64,000 bases of DNA from Nothopassalora personata. Its lineage: Eukaryota; Ascomycota; Dothideomycetes; Mycosphaerellales; Mycosphaerellaceae. The translations under genes and the position numbers were made by a program. The stretch lies in NCBI GenBank assembly GCA_033816765.1, contig CM066290.1, positions 1,860,001 through 1,924,000 on the forward strand, given 5' to 3'. The number at the start of each line of letters is the position of its first letter. Position 1 is the first letter of the stretch. Below are positions 24,025-33,634 of the stretch, piece by piece. The notes beneath the pieces were generated by a model that was given only the letters and a program-made list of their open reading frames with translations, did not search any database and was not told the origin of the DNA.

Positions 24025-24165
24025 GACCTTAGTCGACCTTAACCGTGAACCTTAACCTTGAACCTTAACCTTAAACCTTAACCTTGAACCTTAACCTTAA
24101 GTAATGACCTTAACCGTGAACCTTAGACCTTAAACCGTAATTTTAACCTTATAAACTGGATGCTA
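24025..24165. repeat. AAGGTT-type tandem repeat in the X2 5' leader
   Basis: About 20 imperfect hexamers (CCTTAA/CCTTGA/CCGTGA on the plus strand; AAGGTT in the sense direction) just downstream of the 5' LTR. It does not match the fungal telomere unit TTAGGG. It lies in the untranslated leader before gag. Confidence 0.65.
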
Positions 24166-24215
24166 ATACGCTACCGGGTGTACACTTAATACCCCCCCTT
24201 ATTAACTACTAAAAT

Positions 24216-25000
24216 AATGTCTACTAACCACCCTATGTAGGCCTATCTAAGTTGTAGTGGTGTGGAGCGGCGCTTATGTAAGTAGGGGTATTTGCCGGTC
24301 CCGGGACCGTGAAATCAGGTCACGTGACGAGCAGCGCAGTAGCCGGATAAAACAAGAGGATTGGCGGACCTAAACCCCTATGCCCTCTACTCGAGAGGTA
24401 TGAATTGAATTGTTGCCTTAATGCTACGCTTACAATGCTTAACTGCGCAGTATATATCTTAACAGCTATACTAGTCCCGCTAGCTCACCTAAATGTCTAA
24501 TTAAACCTAAATGAAATAGGGGCAAGTTGGACCTAAGGAACCCCCCCCTCTAAACCTAAGGTCGACTGTTACGGTTCGGTCCAAACGGCAGCCCCGACCA
24601 GACACACGAAACACTGATCACTTGGAAACACGTGATACTGATCATCCAGACGCACGTGACACTGATCACTTCACGGACTGATCAGTGTGATCAGTATGCT
24701 CAGTGGGACTGATCAAGGTGATCATACTGAGCCATAGGCTCTACGCCGCGAATCTCCTTTGTATTTAGGAACGCTAGAAACCCTTATGGTTCTGATGCGT
24801 TCAACTCATGTTACTATCTCACTGATTGGAATACAACTCTTATTCCTATCATTTATCTTCGCTCAGCTTGCTTCAGCCTCTCCAAAGAATAATACCGCCA
24901 CGTGACTTGACTTATCTCTCTTTTGAGACTAGCCCTGGAACGAGACAATAACATCGACATAACTAAACCTAAGGTTAACACAACTAATCAGTCGTTAATA
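24216..25000 (-). repeat. X2 5' LTR, interrupted by a solo LTR
   Basis: 24216-24566 plus 24959-25000 equals the 392-bp LTR at 12678-13069. The interruption is the G-family solo LTR with its TCGAC duplication. Several CpA/TpG remain here that are TpA in X1, so it is one of the less mutated X LTRs. Confidence 0.78.
24567..24953 (+). mobile_element. Solo LTR of family G (387 bp, divergent U3)
   Basis: Starts TGTTACGG, ends GACAATAACA, and is flanked by TCGAC (24562-24566 and 24954-24958). From GAATCTCCTTTG onward it is nearly identical to the LTRs of element G at 27667 and 34250. The first ~180 bp are different but also rich in TGATCA (seven sites). A solo LTR arises by recombination between the two LTRs of a full element. 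It is not RIP-mutated, so it entered after X2 was degraded or was too short to be a target. Confidence 0.85.
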
Positions 25001-25297
25001 CTAGTCTAATTAAGAGGTAACAACTAAGCTACCCTTACCCTAGTAAGGGATACACATGTTTATAATAAGTTAAAGCATATTAATATTGCCTACAATGCTA
25101 TTAGGAAACTTTAGTAGAGAAGGCTTATTACTATTAAGTACACCCTAACATCTAAGATAGTTATAGATAGGTTCATAAAGCTAAAGACTAGTCTACACTT
25201 CTAGAGGTTTATAAGCTAGCTTAACCTATTATAGAGGTCTAAATACTACTAATAGGAGAAGAGTAGACTATAACCTCCTATATAAGATAAGTAGGAG
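25001..25297 (+). pseudogene. copia-1 pol C-terminus and 3' untranslated end
   Basis: Continuation of the copia-1 RNase H frame after the X2 insertion (VYNKLKHINIAYNAIRKL near 25060, and RFISQLN near 25205), then non-coding sequence to the purine stretch GTAGGAG (25291-25297) before the 3' LTR. Stops are of the RIP type. Confidence 0.7.
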
Positions 25298-25544
25298 TAT
25301 TAAGATATAGCATCTTAGGGGGAGCTAATAGTTAGGTTGTGATCTAATAGCCTAAGGCATCTACGATGACTTAGCTTATCGGAAGACACCTTCTCTCCCC
25401 TTTAGCTTAGATAGACATCTAACACAATTAACACATTAGTTCCTAATATATTGCTGCATGCCCTATAGCTATTAGCCAGTTGAAGATTGATCTCTTACTC
25501 CACTCCGCTACTAACTACGTATCCTATAAGGTCTTAACTTAACA
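25298..25544 (+). repeat. copia-1 3' LTR (247 bp)
   Basis: Same length as the 5' LTR. It begins TATTAAGATA (TG to TA by RIP) and ends CTTAACA, followed by the GCCCT duplication at 25545-25549 and then X1 sequence. Confidence 0.85.
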
Positions 25545-25549
25545 GCCCT

Positions 25550-26180
25550 CTAAATTCTACTAATAGCCCTACTATAGTCTAGGTACTTATTAATAAAGGC
25601 CGTAAACTAGCGGCGCCCGCTATTAGTACTATAAAGCTCGGAGATAACGCGTCGATTAAGAATCTTATTATCTATCTACTATAGCTAGTAGCGGGTAAGC
25701 GTAGCTTAAAGAGTCTTCTTACGATTACGAATCTCTAAACCGGTCTTACAAATCTTACCGACGATAGGAAATAAGACATCGAGCTTCTTATTCCTAAGGA
25801 ATTTATTCTAGTAGCTCTTACCTATACCGTTCTTAACTTCCTTAAAAAATAGGTTAACCTAGACGGAGTAGTCTTCGAACACCTTCTCGAAGCCCTTATA
25901 GAAGTCCTTTAACACCTTAACCCGCTTCTAAGGACTAAGCTCCCGGAACATAACATTAGCGGCGGACTTCGGCGTGTTCGTATTAGTAAGGACATACTTA
26001 ACGTTATCCGGTAGACGAAGGGACTCGAATAAGGTCTAAGGTAGGCGGGTAAGCCTAGTACTAGTACTAGTAAGCGCTATACTTAAACTAGCCGGGCGTA
26101 ACGAAGGACTAGCTAAAGCTATAATAACTAGGATTCGCTAGTAGTAAGATCGTAAGAGTTAGCTATCTCGTAGTACTACT
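25550..26180 (-). pseudogene. ORF3 of element X, X1 copy, N-terminal third
   Basis: Co-linear with X2 16023-16650. It joins 4715-7602 once copia-1 is removed. The minus frame shows the same blocks as X2 with extra RIP changes. Confidence 0.55.
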
Positions 26181-26418
26181 CTAGAGTGTTAGTAAGCTTT
26201 AAAAGCTTAATGTTAGGGTAGGGGACTTTAAAGAAGGTTAAGGTCGTAAAGAGAGAGGCTAAAGAACCGTCTAATGTATATAGTACTAGATAGATGTATT
26301 AGTAGTTAGTAAGGATATACTAGTATAGATAGGGTGTTAGTATTTAAAGAAAAAGAGAGGAAGTAGTAGGTAGAGAGCTACGCTTAAGTATACCTCTTAG
26401 CGTATATCCCTATAACCG

Positions 26419-26616
26419 TGTAAGGGTAGCCTATAGCTAACCCTTACATGTAATGCGGCTATACCCGGCTTAGCATGCCGCACGTAACGCGTATACGTAC
26501 ACTAGGAGACGCGTATAGCGTCGATAGAAGAAAGTAAGCTTTAGTTTATCTACGATTAGAAGATCGTAGGCGTGCTATATATTACGACATCCCCTTATAG
26601 CCTTACGGCCCTAACA
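26419..26616 (+). repeat. Y1 5' LTR (198 bp)
   Basis: TG...CA ends. Homologous to 3857-4055 and 39762-39959 in opposite orientation. Where it has CATGTAATGCGG the Y3 LTR has CATATAATACGG, a clear pair showing RIP at TpG. Confidence 0.78.
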
Positions 26617-26659
26617 GTTCTAAAGCTTCCCTTCGTTATAATCTATACACGCTATAGAG

Positions 26660-27666
26660 CCCGATCGCGACGTACACGACGGCGAGTCGCCTACGCCGCC
26701 CCTAAGCCCTAGAGCATAGTAGTAGGCGCGTCGTGTAGCCTTAGTTACGAGAAGAGAGGCCTTACGCGCTAAGATTAAAGAGTAAGAGATATAGCGGGAG
26801 ATCGAGCGGCTAGAGATCTTACGCGCTATAAGCGTACCGCCTCTAGAGCGTATAGGAGGGAGGAGAGAAGATTACCTCCCTACTATAACCCCTACCTCTA
26901 TCTCTATAACTACTAACGATAATATTATAGTACGAGGCGCGGCCGTCGCGTATGCGACGCGACCGCGCCTAAAAGAGCCGACGCCTTTTAGAGGGGATTC
27001 GATAAGGAAGGTAAGGGTATTCCTTCGGGAGCTCTTACTTATCTTCGCCCTCTTAGGCACTATATATACGATAGACAAATTAAAGGTCCTATATAGGGTT
27101 ATGTACCTTAGCGGAGAGGTAAGCGAGCGATAGTATGCTAACTATAGCGCCGTTAACCTTATAGGGTATATATACTAGGACTTTAAGGAGTTCTACCGAG
27201 ACGTATACGACGATCCTATAAATCGCGTACTTAACGTTATATTAGAGTACGAGGTTACGAAATAGAAGAATAACTAGATAGCGCGGCAGTTCGCGACTAA
27301 GCTAGATGTTATAGAGGACTAGTTAGGTAACTACTCGGAAGCGTAACGTATACGGCACCTACTAGCGAAGCTTACGCCTCGCTTACGGTCCGCTATCGTT
27401 AGCTACTATAATATCCCTACGACTAGAGAAGACCTAGTAGTCCTAGCCTCGCGCATCGAAAGCACCGAGCGCCGAGGTAGTAGCGGAGGGCACGACCGCG
27501 GGTAGTATATACGTCGTAAGCGTAAAGCTAAGGGCGTACATAAGCGGGCCGATCGCCTAAAGTAATAGAAGTAGAGTTAAGTACCGGGCGCCTCGGGTAC
27601 GAGTTAGTAGCGAGACGCCGGTAGCTCGTCTTTAACTAGCTAGAAGTCGAAGGTAGAGTACTACGG
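26660..27666 (+). pseudogene. Y1 gag (RIP-mutated), interrupted by element G
   Basis: Plus-strand frame with a Ty3-type capsid region: RLKEPTPFRG near 26970, DKLKVLYRVMYLSG near 27080, FKEFYRDVYDDPINR near 27180 and LLAKLTPRLRSAI near 27365. Stops appear at Gln/Trp positions. The zinc-knuckle region follows across the G insertion at about 34640-34720. The target duplication TACGG of G lies at 27662-27666 and 34636-34640. Y3 carries the uninterrupted site once, as expected. It encoded the capsid/nucleocapsid protein. Confidence 0.7.
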
Positions 27667-28028
27667 TGTTACGGAATGATTCCCATGGACCCTGGAATCA
27701 TAATGACAAGACGAACACGTGACTCATCCTGCCTGAGCGCTCAGACTTGGAGCGATCAGACTGCTCATGCTCAGACTGATCAGACTGCTCATGCTCAGAC
27801 TGATCAGACTGATCACCGAGATCTACGAATCTCCTTTGTATTTAGGAACGCTAGAAACCCTTATGGTTCTAATGCGTTCAACTCATGTTACTATCTCACT
27901 GATTGGAATACAACTCTTATTCCTATCATTTATCTTCGCTCAGCTTGCTTCAGCCTCTCCAAAGAATAATACCGCCACGTGACTTGACTTATCTCTTTTG
28001 AGACTAGCCCTGGAACGAGACAATAACA
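27667..28028 (+). repeat. Element G 5' LTR (362 bp)
   Basis: Starts TGTTACGG and ends GACAATAACA. U3 holds two copies of a 24-bp unit (CTGCTCATGCTCAGACTGAT + CAGA) at about 27766-27813 with TGATCA sites. TGTATTTAGG near 27837 is a TATA candidate. GCGTTCAA at 27874-27881 lies about 35 bp downstream and could mark the transcript start. Confidence 0.9.
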
Positions 28029-28030
28029 CT

Positions 28031-28038
28031 TTGAACGC
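28031..28038 (+). promoter_or_regulatory. Putative self-priming site of element G
   Basis: TTGAACGC begins two bases after the 5' LTR, where a primer-binding site should lie. It does not match a tRNA 3' end starting with TGG. It is the exact complement of GCGTTCAA at 27874-27881 within the LTR. Tf1/sushi chromoviruses of fission yeast and vertebrates prime with the 5' end of their own RNA; this could be the same. An eight-base match is suggestive only. Confidence 0.4.
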
Positions 28039-28045
28039 CCTCAGG

Positions 28046-30070
28046 ATGAGCGCTACTCAAGCAGCTGGTAGGGGAACACCCGCCCCCAGCGAAGCAGGAA
28101 GCATCCGCCGTGCGCCACCACAACAGACTACCACCACGAAGGACGATGAGTCTGATGACGATGACGAGTCTACTCCAAGGAAGAACGACGTTAAGGCCGC
28201 CAAGCCAGACCTCTTCCATGGAGACAGAGCCAAGTTCGACGACTGGATCAATTAGATGGATATGTATCTCATGTTCAACCCAGTCGATGCTAATAAGAGG
28301 ACTATCTTCGCCATCACGTACCTTCGCGGAAGTGCGCAGAACTGGATCAAACCTTACCTTAAGGAATACCTTGAAGGTATGGGACGATTAGACCCCACTG
28401 GAATGTTCAGGAGCTACACCCTTTTCAAAGAAAAGATGAAATCAATCTTTGGAACCTCGAACGAAGTCCAACAGGCCATACGAATCATTCAACACCTGAA
28501 ACAGAAGACGTCTGCTTCAGAGTATGCCGCCAAATTCGAAGAGTACGGACAAATCACCAGATGGGACCAGACGGCGTTGATGACTATGTTCCGACGTGGA
28601 CTCAAAGACTCCGTCAAGGACGAGTTAATGAGACACGGGGGACGGATCACCAACCTCGAAGAGCTAATGAAGGCGTCGATCAACATCGATGACCAGCTCT
28701 GGGAACGACACCAGGAGAAGAAATACGACTCCAAAGTAGGAGGAATAGCAGGATATGCTCCGGACCGCAGACCCTTAGGAGGATACGTTGCGAAGGGAGA
28801 ATTCTCACGACAAAGCCAACCCTACTATGGACCACAGCCAATGGAACTGGACGTTACCCAACGAGGACGGAAGATCGATAAGAGTAGGGGCCACGGAAAG
28901 CCCTTTAAAGGAAAAGGAAAACTCACATGTTATGCCTGTGGCAAGGAAGGCCACATGGCGCGGGATTGCCGCGGTAAAAATATGGTGCGCCGCGAGCAGT
29001 TCAATATGATGCAACCCCGAACTAGTAAATCTGAGAGCAGCGTTGGATCTCGGGGAGATACCGACTATACTCGGAGAGTGGGGGAGAGAGCTAGCAACAG
29101 AAGCACGACGCCTCTCCTGGACCCCTCAGAAGGACGAGGAGGATACTATGGGCAGCAAATGGTGGACATTCCATTTGATGCGAAGAACCAACCACGACAG
29201 TTCAACATGATGACACGAAGAGTCGACTACGAGACCGAACCTGAGCCTCGAAATGGTCATGGAAGCCTTCATTGGCGATTCTGTTACCAAGACTCGTGTC
29301 AAATCCACTACGCCGCGAAGTCAGGCGCAGGGTATTGGCCTCGGCAACCACGAGGAACCCTGGGAGCGACGCATAGGCAAGACGCCACGCTCAGAGAAGT
29401 GGACATCGATGAATCCTACTTCAACAAAGATGGAAGCGACAAAGAAAATCAGGACCCAGGATGGAACGGATCATGGTCACCAGAACCACAGGAAGAAAGT
29501 CAAGAAACCACCGGGCTAGATACCATCGAGGAAGAACAGGATCCGGAAGAATCAAGCGAAGAAGATTCCTCCGAAGGAGAAGAGAGCGACACTAACGACG
29601 ACAACGAACAACTTACCTTCACGGTAGATGCACCTAAGAAACTGTACGACATGATTATCTACCTACAGAGAAGGCACGAGGAATTCCTACCTAAAATAGG
29701 CGGACGAAGAAGGCTACATTCCATTGAGTTTGACAAGACACTTAACACCCTACGAGGCATGGCCTGGGGATACCCACTCATGGAAACAACCGAGAACCTA
29801 GCAACCGCCATTACAGAACGACCACCGATAGGAAGCCGAATAACAGGAACCGGATATCTTACACCGTCAGGGACATTCATATCGAATGAATTACGAACAG
29901 CAGTACAGCATGTACGGGCTCTCTACTCAGAAACGCAGAAGATCCAGGAACGCAATAGATTACAAGTGTGGACACAGGGCAACGGGCTACAGGTTCTAGC
30001 CGAAGCCTCTAGGCACGAAGCACAGCGAACCGCATACCATTCGGGAAAAGGATCAGCTCCCCAGGAATGA
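28046..30070 (+). pseudogene. Element G gag (capsid-nucleocapsid) with one in-frame TAG
   Basis: ATG at 28046 is the first start after the LTR. The frame runs to TGA at 30068-30070 (675 codons) with a single TAG at codon 70 (28253-28255), between FDDWIN and MDMYLMFNP, inside the start of the capsid fold. The context fits a CAG Gln codon hit by C-to-T at CpA. Behind it are a capsid domain (about residues 70-240) and a CCHC knuckle C-x2-C-x4-H-x4-C at residues 295-308 (CYACGKEGHMARDC). A long acidic region follows at about 470-535. Its stop overlaps the pol start in ATGA. It packages RNA and forms particles. The TAG blocks full-length Gag unless read through; restart at the ATG at 28256 would give a 604-residue form lacking the N-terminus. 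Confidence 0.85.
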
Positions 30071-33000
30071 GCGACCGGAGGGAGTTATGCAACACTCAGG
30101 CTCACGCATCGACATCAAACACAGTTTTCCAGACACAAGCAATCGTCAACGGACACAAAACCAGTGTCATGATCGACTCAGGAGCAGCGGGGAATTTTAT
30201 CTCCGAGTCTTTCACAAGAAGAAACGGGTTAGCTACCCTGAAGAAGAAATGGGGTTACGAGTTGATCGCGGTAAACGGATCATCGTTACCTAGCGTGGAA
30301 TGGGAGACGATACCATTGCCACTGGCTATCCAACAGCACCACGAGAATATTACCTTGGATGTCACTGATATGGCCAGTCATGACATAGTATTAGGTATGC
30401 CTTGGTTGAGAAAGCACAATCCAGTAATCGACTGGAGAAGAGGAGTACTCACATTTAGGGAATGCGATTGCGTTGTCGACATTCAGCCTGCGCAGTGGCA
30501 GCGTTCACTGGCAGATGAGGCAAGGAAACAGCTAAACGAGATACAGCTTGCGCCGACTAGAAGGACAGAAGAACCACCTTCGACCGGGACAGACACTGGC
30601 GTGGGGCCGCCGGGTCACGAAGTCACTGGAAGTGATGGAAGTAACGCACTATCGAAGAATACTAACATCTCAGAGTTGAGTATTCCCAAGGAGTATCGCA
30701 AGTGGTCGCGACTCTTTGAAGAGGAGAGAGGCAAAACCGCCTTACCTAAGCACCGCCCATGGGATCACAAGATCAACATTCAGCCAGGGAAAGAGCCTCC
30801 ATGGGGACCCCTATATCAAATGTCTGAGAAAGAGCTGCAGACCCTACGAGAATGGCTGAAGGAGAAGCTAGCCAAAGGATGGATAAGAAGATCCACCTCA
30901 AGTGCAGGAACTCCATGCATGTTCGTTCCAAAAGCAAACGGGAAGTTACGACTCGTACAAGACTACAGGAAGTTAAACGAGATCACGATCAAGAACCGAT
31001 ACCCGCTACCTAACATCGAAAAAGCACAAGACAGATTAACCGGATCAGACTGGTACACGAAGATTGACCTACGAGATGCCTTCTATGCTATACGAATGGC
31101 AGAAGGAGAAGAATGGAAAACCGCTTTGAGAACAAGATACGGACTTTACGAATTCTTGGTTATGCCAATGGGATTAACCAACGCACCCGCATCCTGCCAG
31201 GACCTTGTCAACGAAACACTTAGAGACCTACTCGATGTATGCGTTATCGCATACATGGACGACATACTGGTCTACACAAAAGGGTCCCTACAGGAACACA
31301 TAAAACAAGTCCAGGACGTCTTCGAACGACTCACGCAATCAGGGTTCAAGACGGCACCCGAGAAATGCGAATTCCACAAGAAAGAAGTCAAATTCTTAGG
31401 CTTCATTATTAGCACCACAGGGATAACGATCGACCCTGCGAAGACACAGTCAATTAGAGAGTGGCCAGAACCGAAAACAGTCAAGGACGTACAATCATTC
31501 CTTGGACTAGCGAACTACAACCGGAAATTCATTAAGGACTACGCGAAAATAGCAGCACCAATGACGATGCTTACAAGAAAGGACGTCACCTGGAAATGGG
31601 GAAAAGAACAGATTGAAGCATTCAAGAAACTTAAGGAACAATGCGCTTCAGCCCCCACGCTTCGACTATTCGATGGTAGCAAGGAAGTCCACATCGAGAC
31701 CGATGCGTCTGATATGGCAATAGGCGCATGTCTAACACAGACACACGATGGGCAGAGACACCCAGTAGCCTATTACTCCCGGAAAATGACCACAGCGGAA
31801 CAGAACTACGACATCCATGATAAAGAGCTTCTAGCCATTGTTGCTGCCATGCAACATTGGAGAGTATATGTCGAGGGCCCACCGAAGTTAACGATTCTTT
31901 CTGACCACAAGAATCTTACGTACTTCACAACGACGAAAGAACTTACCCGAAGGCAAGCCCGCTGGTCGGAGCTGCTGGGACAGTATAAGTTCGAAATTAA
32001 ATATACTCCAGGACGAGAGAATGGCCGCGCCGACGCGCTGAGCCGAAGAAGCGACTACATGGAAGGAAAAGAACCAGTGCAACACAAGATACTAAGGACA
32101 AACCCCGACGGAAGTCTTAGTGCCAACACAAGAGAATTCAACAACATCGTACGGATATTAGGCGACAGGGACGAACAATTCCCTATATCGCAAGGGAAAT
32201 ACCAAGTACCAAAGGATCGAGAAAAAGAATGCATACGACAACATCACGACGGACCAACTTATGGACACCCTGGAACTTCAAAAACAATGGACCTAATACA
32301 ACGCAGTTTCTCATTCCCACAGATGAGACTTAAGGTGTCACGCTATATTAAACAATGCGTACACTGCCAACGAAACAAGGCTGCGAGACACGCGAAATAC
32401 GGTCACCTACAGTTCAGGACACCACCGACGAAACCATGGGACGAAGTCACAATGGACTTTATTACAAAACTCCCACCGTTAAGAGATCAAGTTACGAAAC
32501 AACCATACGACATGATACTGGTCATGGTTGATAGACTTACGAAATACGCACACTTCATTCCTGCATCGGAAACGTACAATGCAGAGCAGCTCGGATACCT
32601 CGTACTAGACAGACTTATCCGATACCACGGATTCCCTCAAGCGTTTATAACGGACAGAGACAAGCTATTCACATCAAACTATTGGAAGACGCTTATGGGA
32701 ACGATCGGAATTAAACACAAGCTGTCAACAGCATATCATCCGGAAACAGACGGACAAACCGAAAGGATGAATCAAACGCTGGAACAATACCTACGACACT
32801 ACATCAACTACGCACAAGACAATTGGGTTTCATTACTGCCAATGGCGCAGATTGCACTGAACAACCACAAATCGGAGACAACTTCAACGACGCCATTTTA
32901 TGCGAACTTTGGTAAAGATCCTAACCTATTCGGAACACCTGGATCCCATCCACAGGCCGAGAGAGCAATCGTGACGACGGATACTCTTAAGGAAGTGCAC

Positions 33001-33492
33001 AAAGAAACACGCAGGGCGATCGAAGATGCACAACGAAAACTGTCTCAACAACGGCAGGACACGAAAAAAATGGCACCTCTGCTAAAAGAGGGGGATAAGG
33101 TCTATCTCCTTACAAAAAACTTGAGAACAAGAAGACAGACCAAGAAACTGGATCACGTCAAGGTCGGACCATTTTTTATCGACAAAGTCATAGGACCAGT
33201 TAACTACCGCCTACGACTACCACCAGACGCCAAAATCCACCCAGTCTTCCATATCTCCAAGTTGGAACCCGCAGACGCCGAAACACCCTGCCAGGAGAGC
33301 TTCCATTTTAAACCGGAAGCAGAAAACGAATTTGAAGTCGAAAGAATCCTAGATAAGAAAGGTCAGCGATACCTTGTCAAATGGAAAGGATACGACGAAT
33401 CAGAAAATACCTGGGAACCAAAACAAAACCTACGAAACTGTCAGCAAAAGATCCAGGAATACTACAAGACCAAAAAGCGGCCAGCGGACTAG
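30067..33492 (+). CDS. Element G pol: protease, RT, RNase H, integrase, chromodomain
   Basis: 1141 residues, fully open, overlapping the gag stop by ATGA in the -1 frame, so expression by frameshift or re-initiation is likely. Domains in order: retropepsin with IDSGA (Asp37); RT with YMDD (396-399); RNase H with TDAS (Asp546) and DKELLAIV; integrase zinc-binding HHCC (His726/727, His734, Cys764, Cys767); core D,D-35-E at Asp797, Asp863, Glu899; GPY-type module; chromodomain at about 1089-1124 (FEVERILDKKGQRYLVKWKG). It makes cDNA from the element RNA and inserts it. Chromodomains of this class bind methylated H3K9, which fits insertion into silent, RIP-mutated DNA here. All catalytic residues are present, so the enzyme could be active. 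The TAG stop lies inside a hairpin. Confidence 0.95.
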   Translation: MSDRRELCNTQAHASTSNTVFQTQAIVNGHKTSVMIDSGAAGNFISESFTRRNGLATLKKKWGYELIAVNGSSLPSVEWETIPLPLAIQQHHENITLDVTDMASHDIVLGMPWLRKHNPVIDWRRGVLTFRECDCVVDIQPAQWQRSLADEARKQLNEIQLAPTRRTEEPPSTGTDTGVGPPGHEVTGSDGSNALSKNTNISELSIPKEYRKWSRLFEEERGKTALPKHRPWDHKINIQPGKEPPWGPLYQMSEKELQTLREWLKEKLAKGWIRRSTSSAGTPCMFVPKANGKLRLVQDYRKLNEITIKNRYPLPNIEKAQDRLTGSDWYTKIDLRDAFYAIRMAEGEEWKTALRTRYGLYEFLVMPMGLTNAPASCQDLVNETLRDLLDVCVIAYMDDILVYTKGSLQEHIKQVQDVFERLTQSGFKTAPEKCEFHKKEVKFLGFIISTTGITIDPAKTQSIREWPEPKTVKDVQSFLGLANYNRKFIKDYAKIAAPMTMLTRKDVTWKWGKEQIEAFKKLKEQCASAPTLRLFDGSKEVHIETDASDMAIGACLTQTHDGQRHPVAYYSRKMTTAEQNYDIHDKELLAIVAAMQHWRVYVEGPPKLTILSDHKNLTYFTTTKELTRRQARWSELLGQYKFEIKYTPGRENGRADALSRRSDYMEGKEPVQHKILRTNPDGSLSANTREFNNIVRILGDRDEQFPISQGKYQVPKDREKECIRQHHDGPTYGHPGTSKTMDLIQRSFSFPQMRLKVSRYIKQCVHCQRNKAARHAKYGHLQFRTPPTKPWDEVTMDFITKLPPLRDQVTKQPYDMILVMVDRLTKYAHFIPASETYNAEQLGYLVLDRLIRYHGFPQAFITDRDKLFTSNYWKTLMGTIGIKHKLSTAYHPETDGQTERMNQTLEQYLRHYINYAQDNWVSLLPMAQIALNNHKSETTSTTPFYANFGKDPNLFGTPGSHPQAERAIVTTDTLKEVHKETRRAIEDAQRKLSQQRQDTKKMAPLLKEGDKVYLLTKNLRTRRQTKKLDHVKVGPFFIDKVIGPVNYRLRLPPDAKIHPVFHISKLEPADAETPCQESFHFKPEAENEFEVERILDKKGQRYLVKWKGYDESENTWEPKQNLRNCQQKIQEYYKTKKRPAD

Positions 33493-33515
33493 TCACCGAT
33501 TGGTGACCAGTCCGC
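33484..33515. repeat. Hairpin spanning the pol stop codon
   Basis: Arms of 14 bp (33484-33497 and 33502-33515) with a GATT loop and one mismatch. The mismatch is the A of the TAG stop (33490-33492); perfect pairing would need TGG there. The stop may therefore be a secondary mutation of a formerly longer frame, or the mismatch may be chance. Confidence 0.55.
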
Positions 33516-33521
33516 CGGGAG

Positions 33522-33595
33522 CAGCTAGAGTAGGAATCGAACCCACGACCTCAAGAGTGTAGACAACTTGCGCTCTACCACTGAGCTACCTAGCC
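33522..33595 (-). tRNA. tRNA-like sequence in element G (isotype unclear, probably pseudogene)
   Basis: On the minus strand 74 nt fold as a tRNA. Acceptor arm GGCTAGG/TCTAGCT (7 bp with GU ends), D arm GCTC-AGTGGTA-GAGC, variable loop AGGTC and T arm GTGGG-TTCGATT-CCTAC are clear, with A- and B-box promoters. The anticodon arm is abnormal: CAAG/CTTG encloses 11 nt where 9 are expected, so no anticodon can be assigned. It starts 40 nt after the stop of the antisense ORF on the same strand. It may be a captured tRNA, a processing signal for the antisense RNA, or a relic. Confidence 0.6.
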
Positions 33596-33634
33596 GATCA
33601 ATGGAAACAGGGACACAACTTACAAATAAGTACC

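Larger units (their letters stand above)
12678..25000 (-). mobile_element. X2: complete large Ty3-type element with a third ORF
   Basis: A 12.3 kb element on the minus strand, about 11.9 kb without the solo LTR inside it, inserted into copia-1. In the sense direction: 5' LTR (25000-24216), a 5' leader with AAGGTT repeats, gag (about 23960-22440), pol with protease, RT, RNase H and integrase (about 21500-17239), an intergenic gap of about 600 bp, ORF3 (about 16640-13130), a purine tract and the 3' LTR (13069-12678). All ORFs carry RIP stops. The RT-region motif PFLDNIGIKG and the IN C-terminus place it in Ty3/gypsy, but I see no chromodomain. It is about twice the usual size because of the leader and ORF3. 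Confidence 0.8.
7603..25544 (+). mobile_element. copia-1: Ty1/copia element, complete but split by X2
   Basis: Flanked by 247-bp LTRs (7603-7849 and 25298-25544), with GCCCT duplicated outside both. A primer site follows the left LTR and a GTAGGAG purine stretch precedes the right one. Gag-pol runs from about 8290 to 12677, resumes at 25001 after the X2 insertion, and ends near 25250. Without X2 the element is about 5.6 kb, normal for Ty1/copia. All frames carry RIP stops, so it is inactive. It lies within ORF3 of X1. Confidence 0.88.
4339..26418 (-). mobile_element. X1: large Ty3-type element, 3' part, split by copia-1
   Basis: 4339-7602 and 25545-26418 together match X2 (12678-16880) without a gap. 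X1 was therefore interrupted by copia-1 (7603-25544; GCCCT duplicated at 7598-7602 and 25545-25549). X1 holds its 3' LTR (4339-4707) and most of ORF3, read on the minus strand. At 26418, after CCTATAACCG, it is cut by the LTR of Y1, where X2 continues with TTATAAGG. Its pol, gag and 5' LTR are absent from the window. It is heavily RIP-mutated, generally a little more than X2. Confidence 0.8.

Noticed and set aside
24025..24165. Internal telomere repeat
   Set aside because: The unit is AAGGTT/AAGGTC-like, not TTAGGG, and lies within a retrotransposon leader.
27676..27982. Open frames of 97 and 71 codons in the 5' LTR of element G (and 34259-34589 in the 3' LTR)
   Set aside because: They arise from the 24-bp tandem unit and LTR sequence. 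They change with repeat number and lie in the U3/R region, so they are not genes.
33522..33595. A functional nuclear tRNA gene
   Set aside because: The anticodon arm has two extra nucleotides and a T-T mismatch, so no anticodon can be set. It is kept only as tRNA-like.
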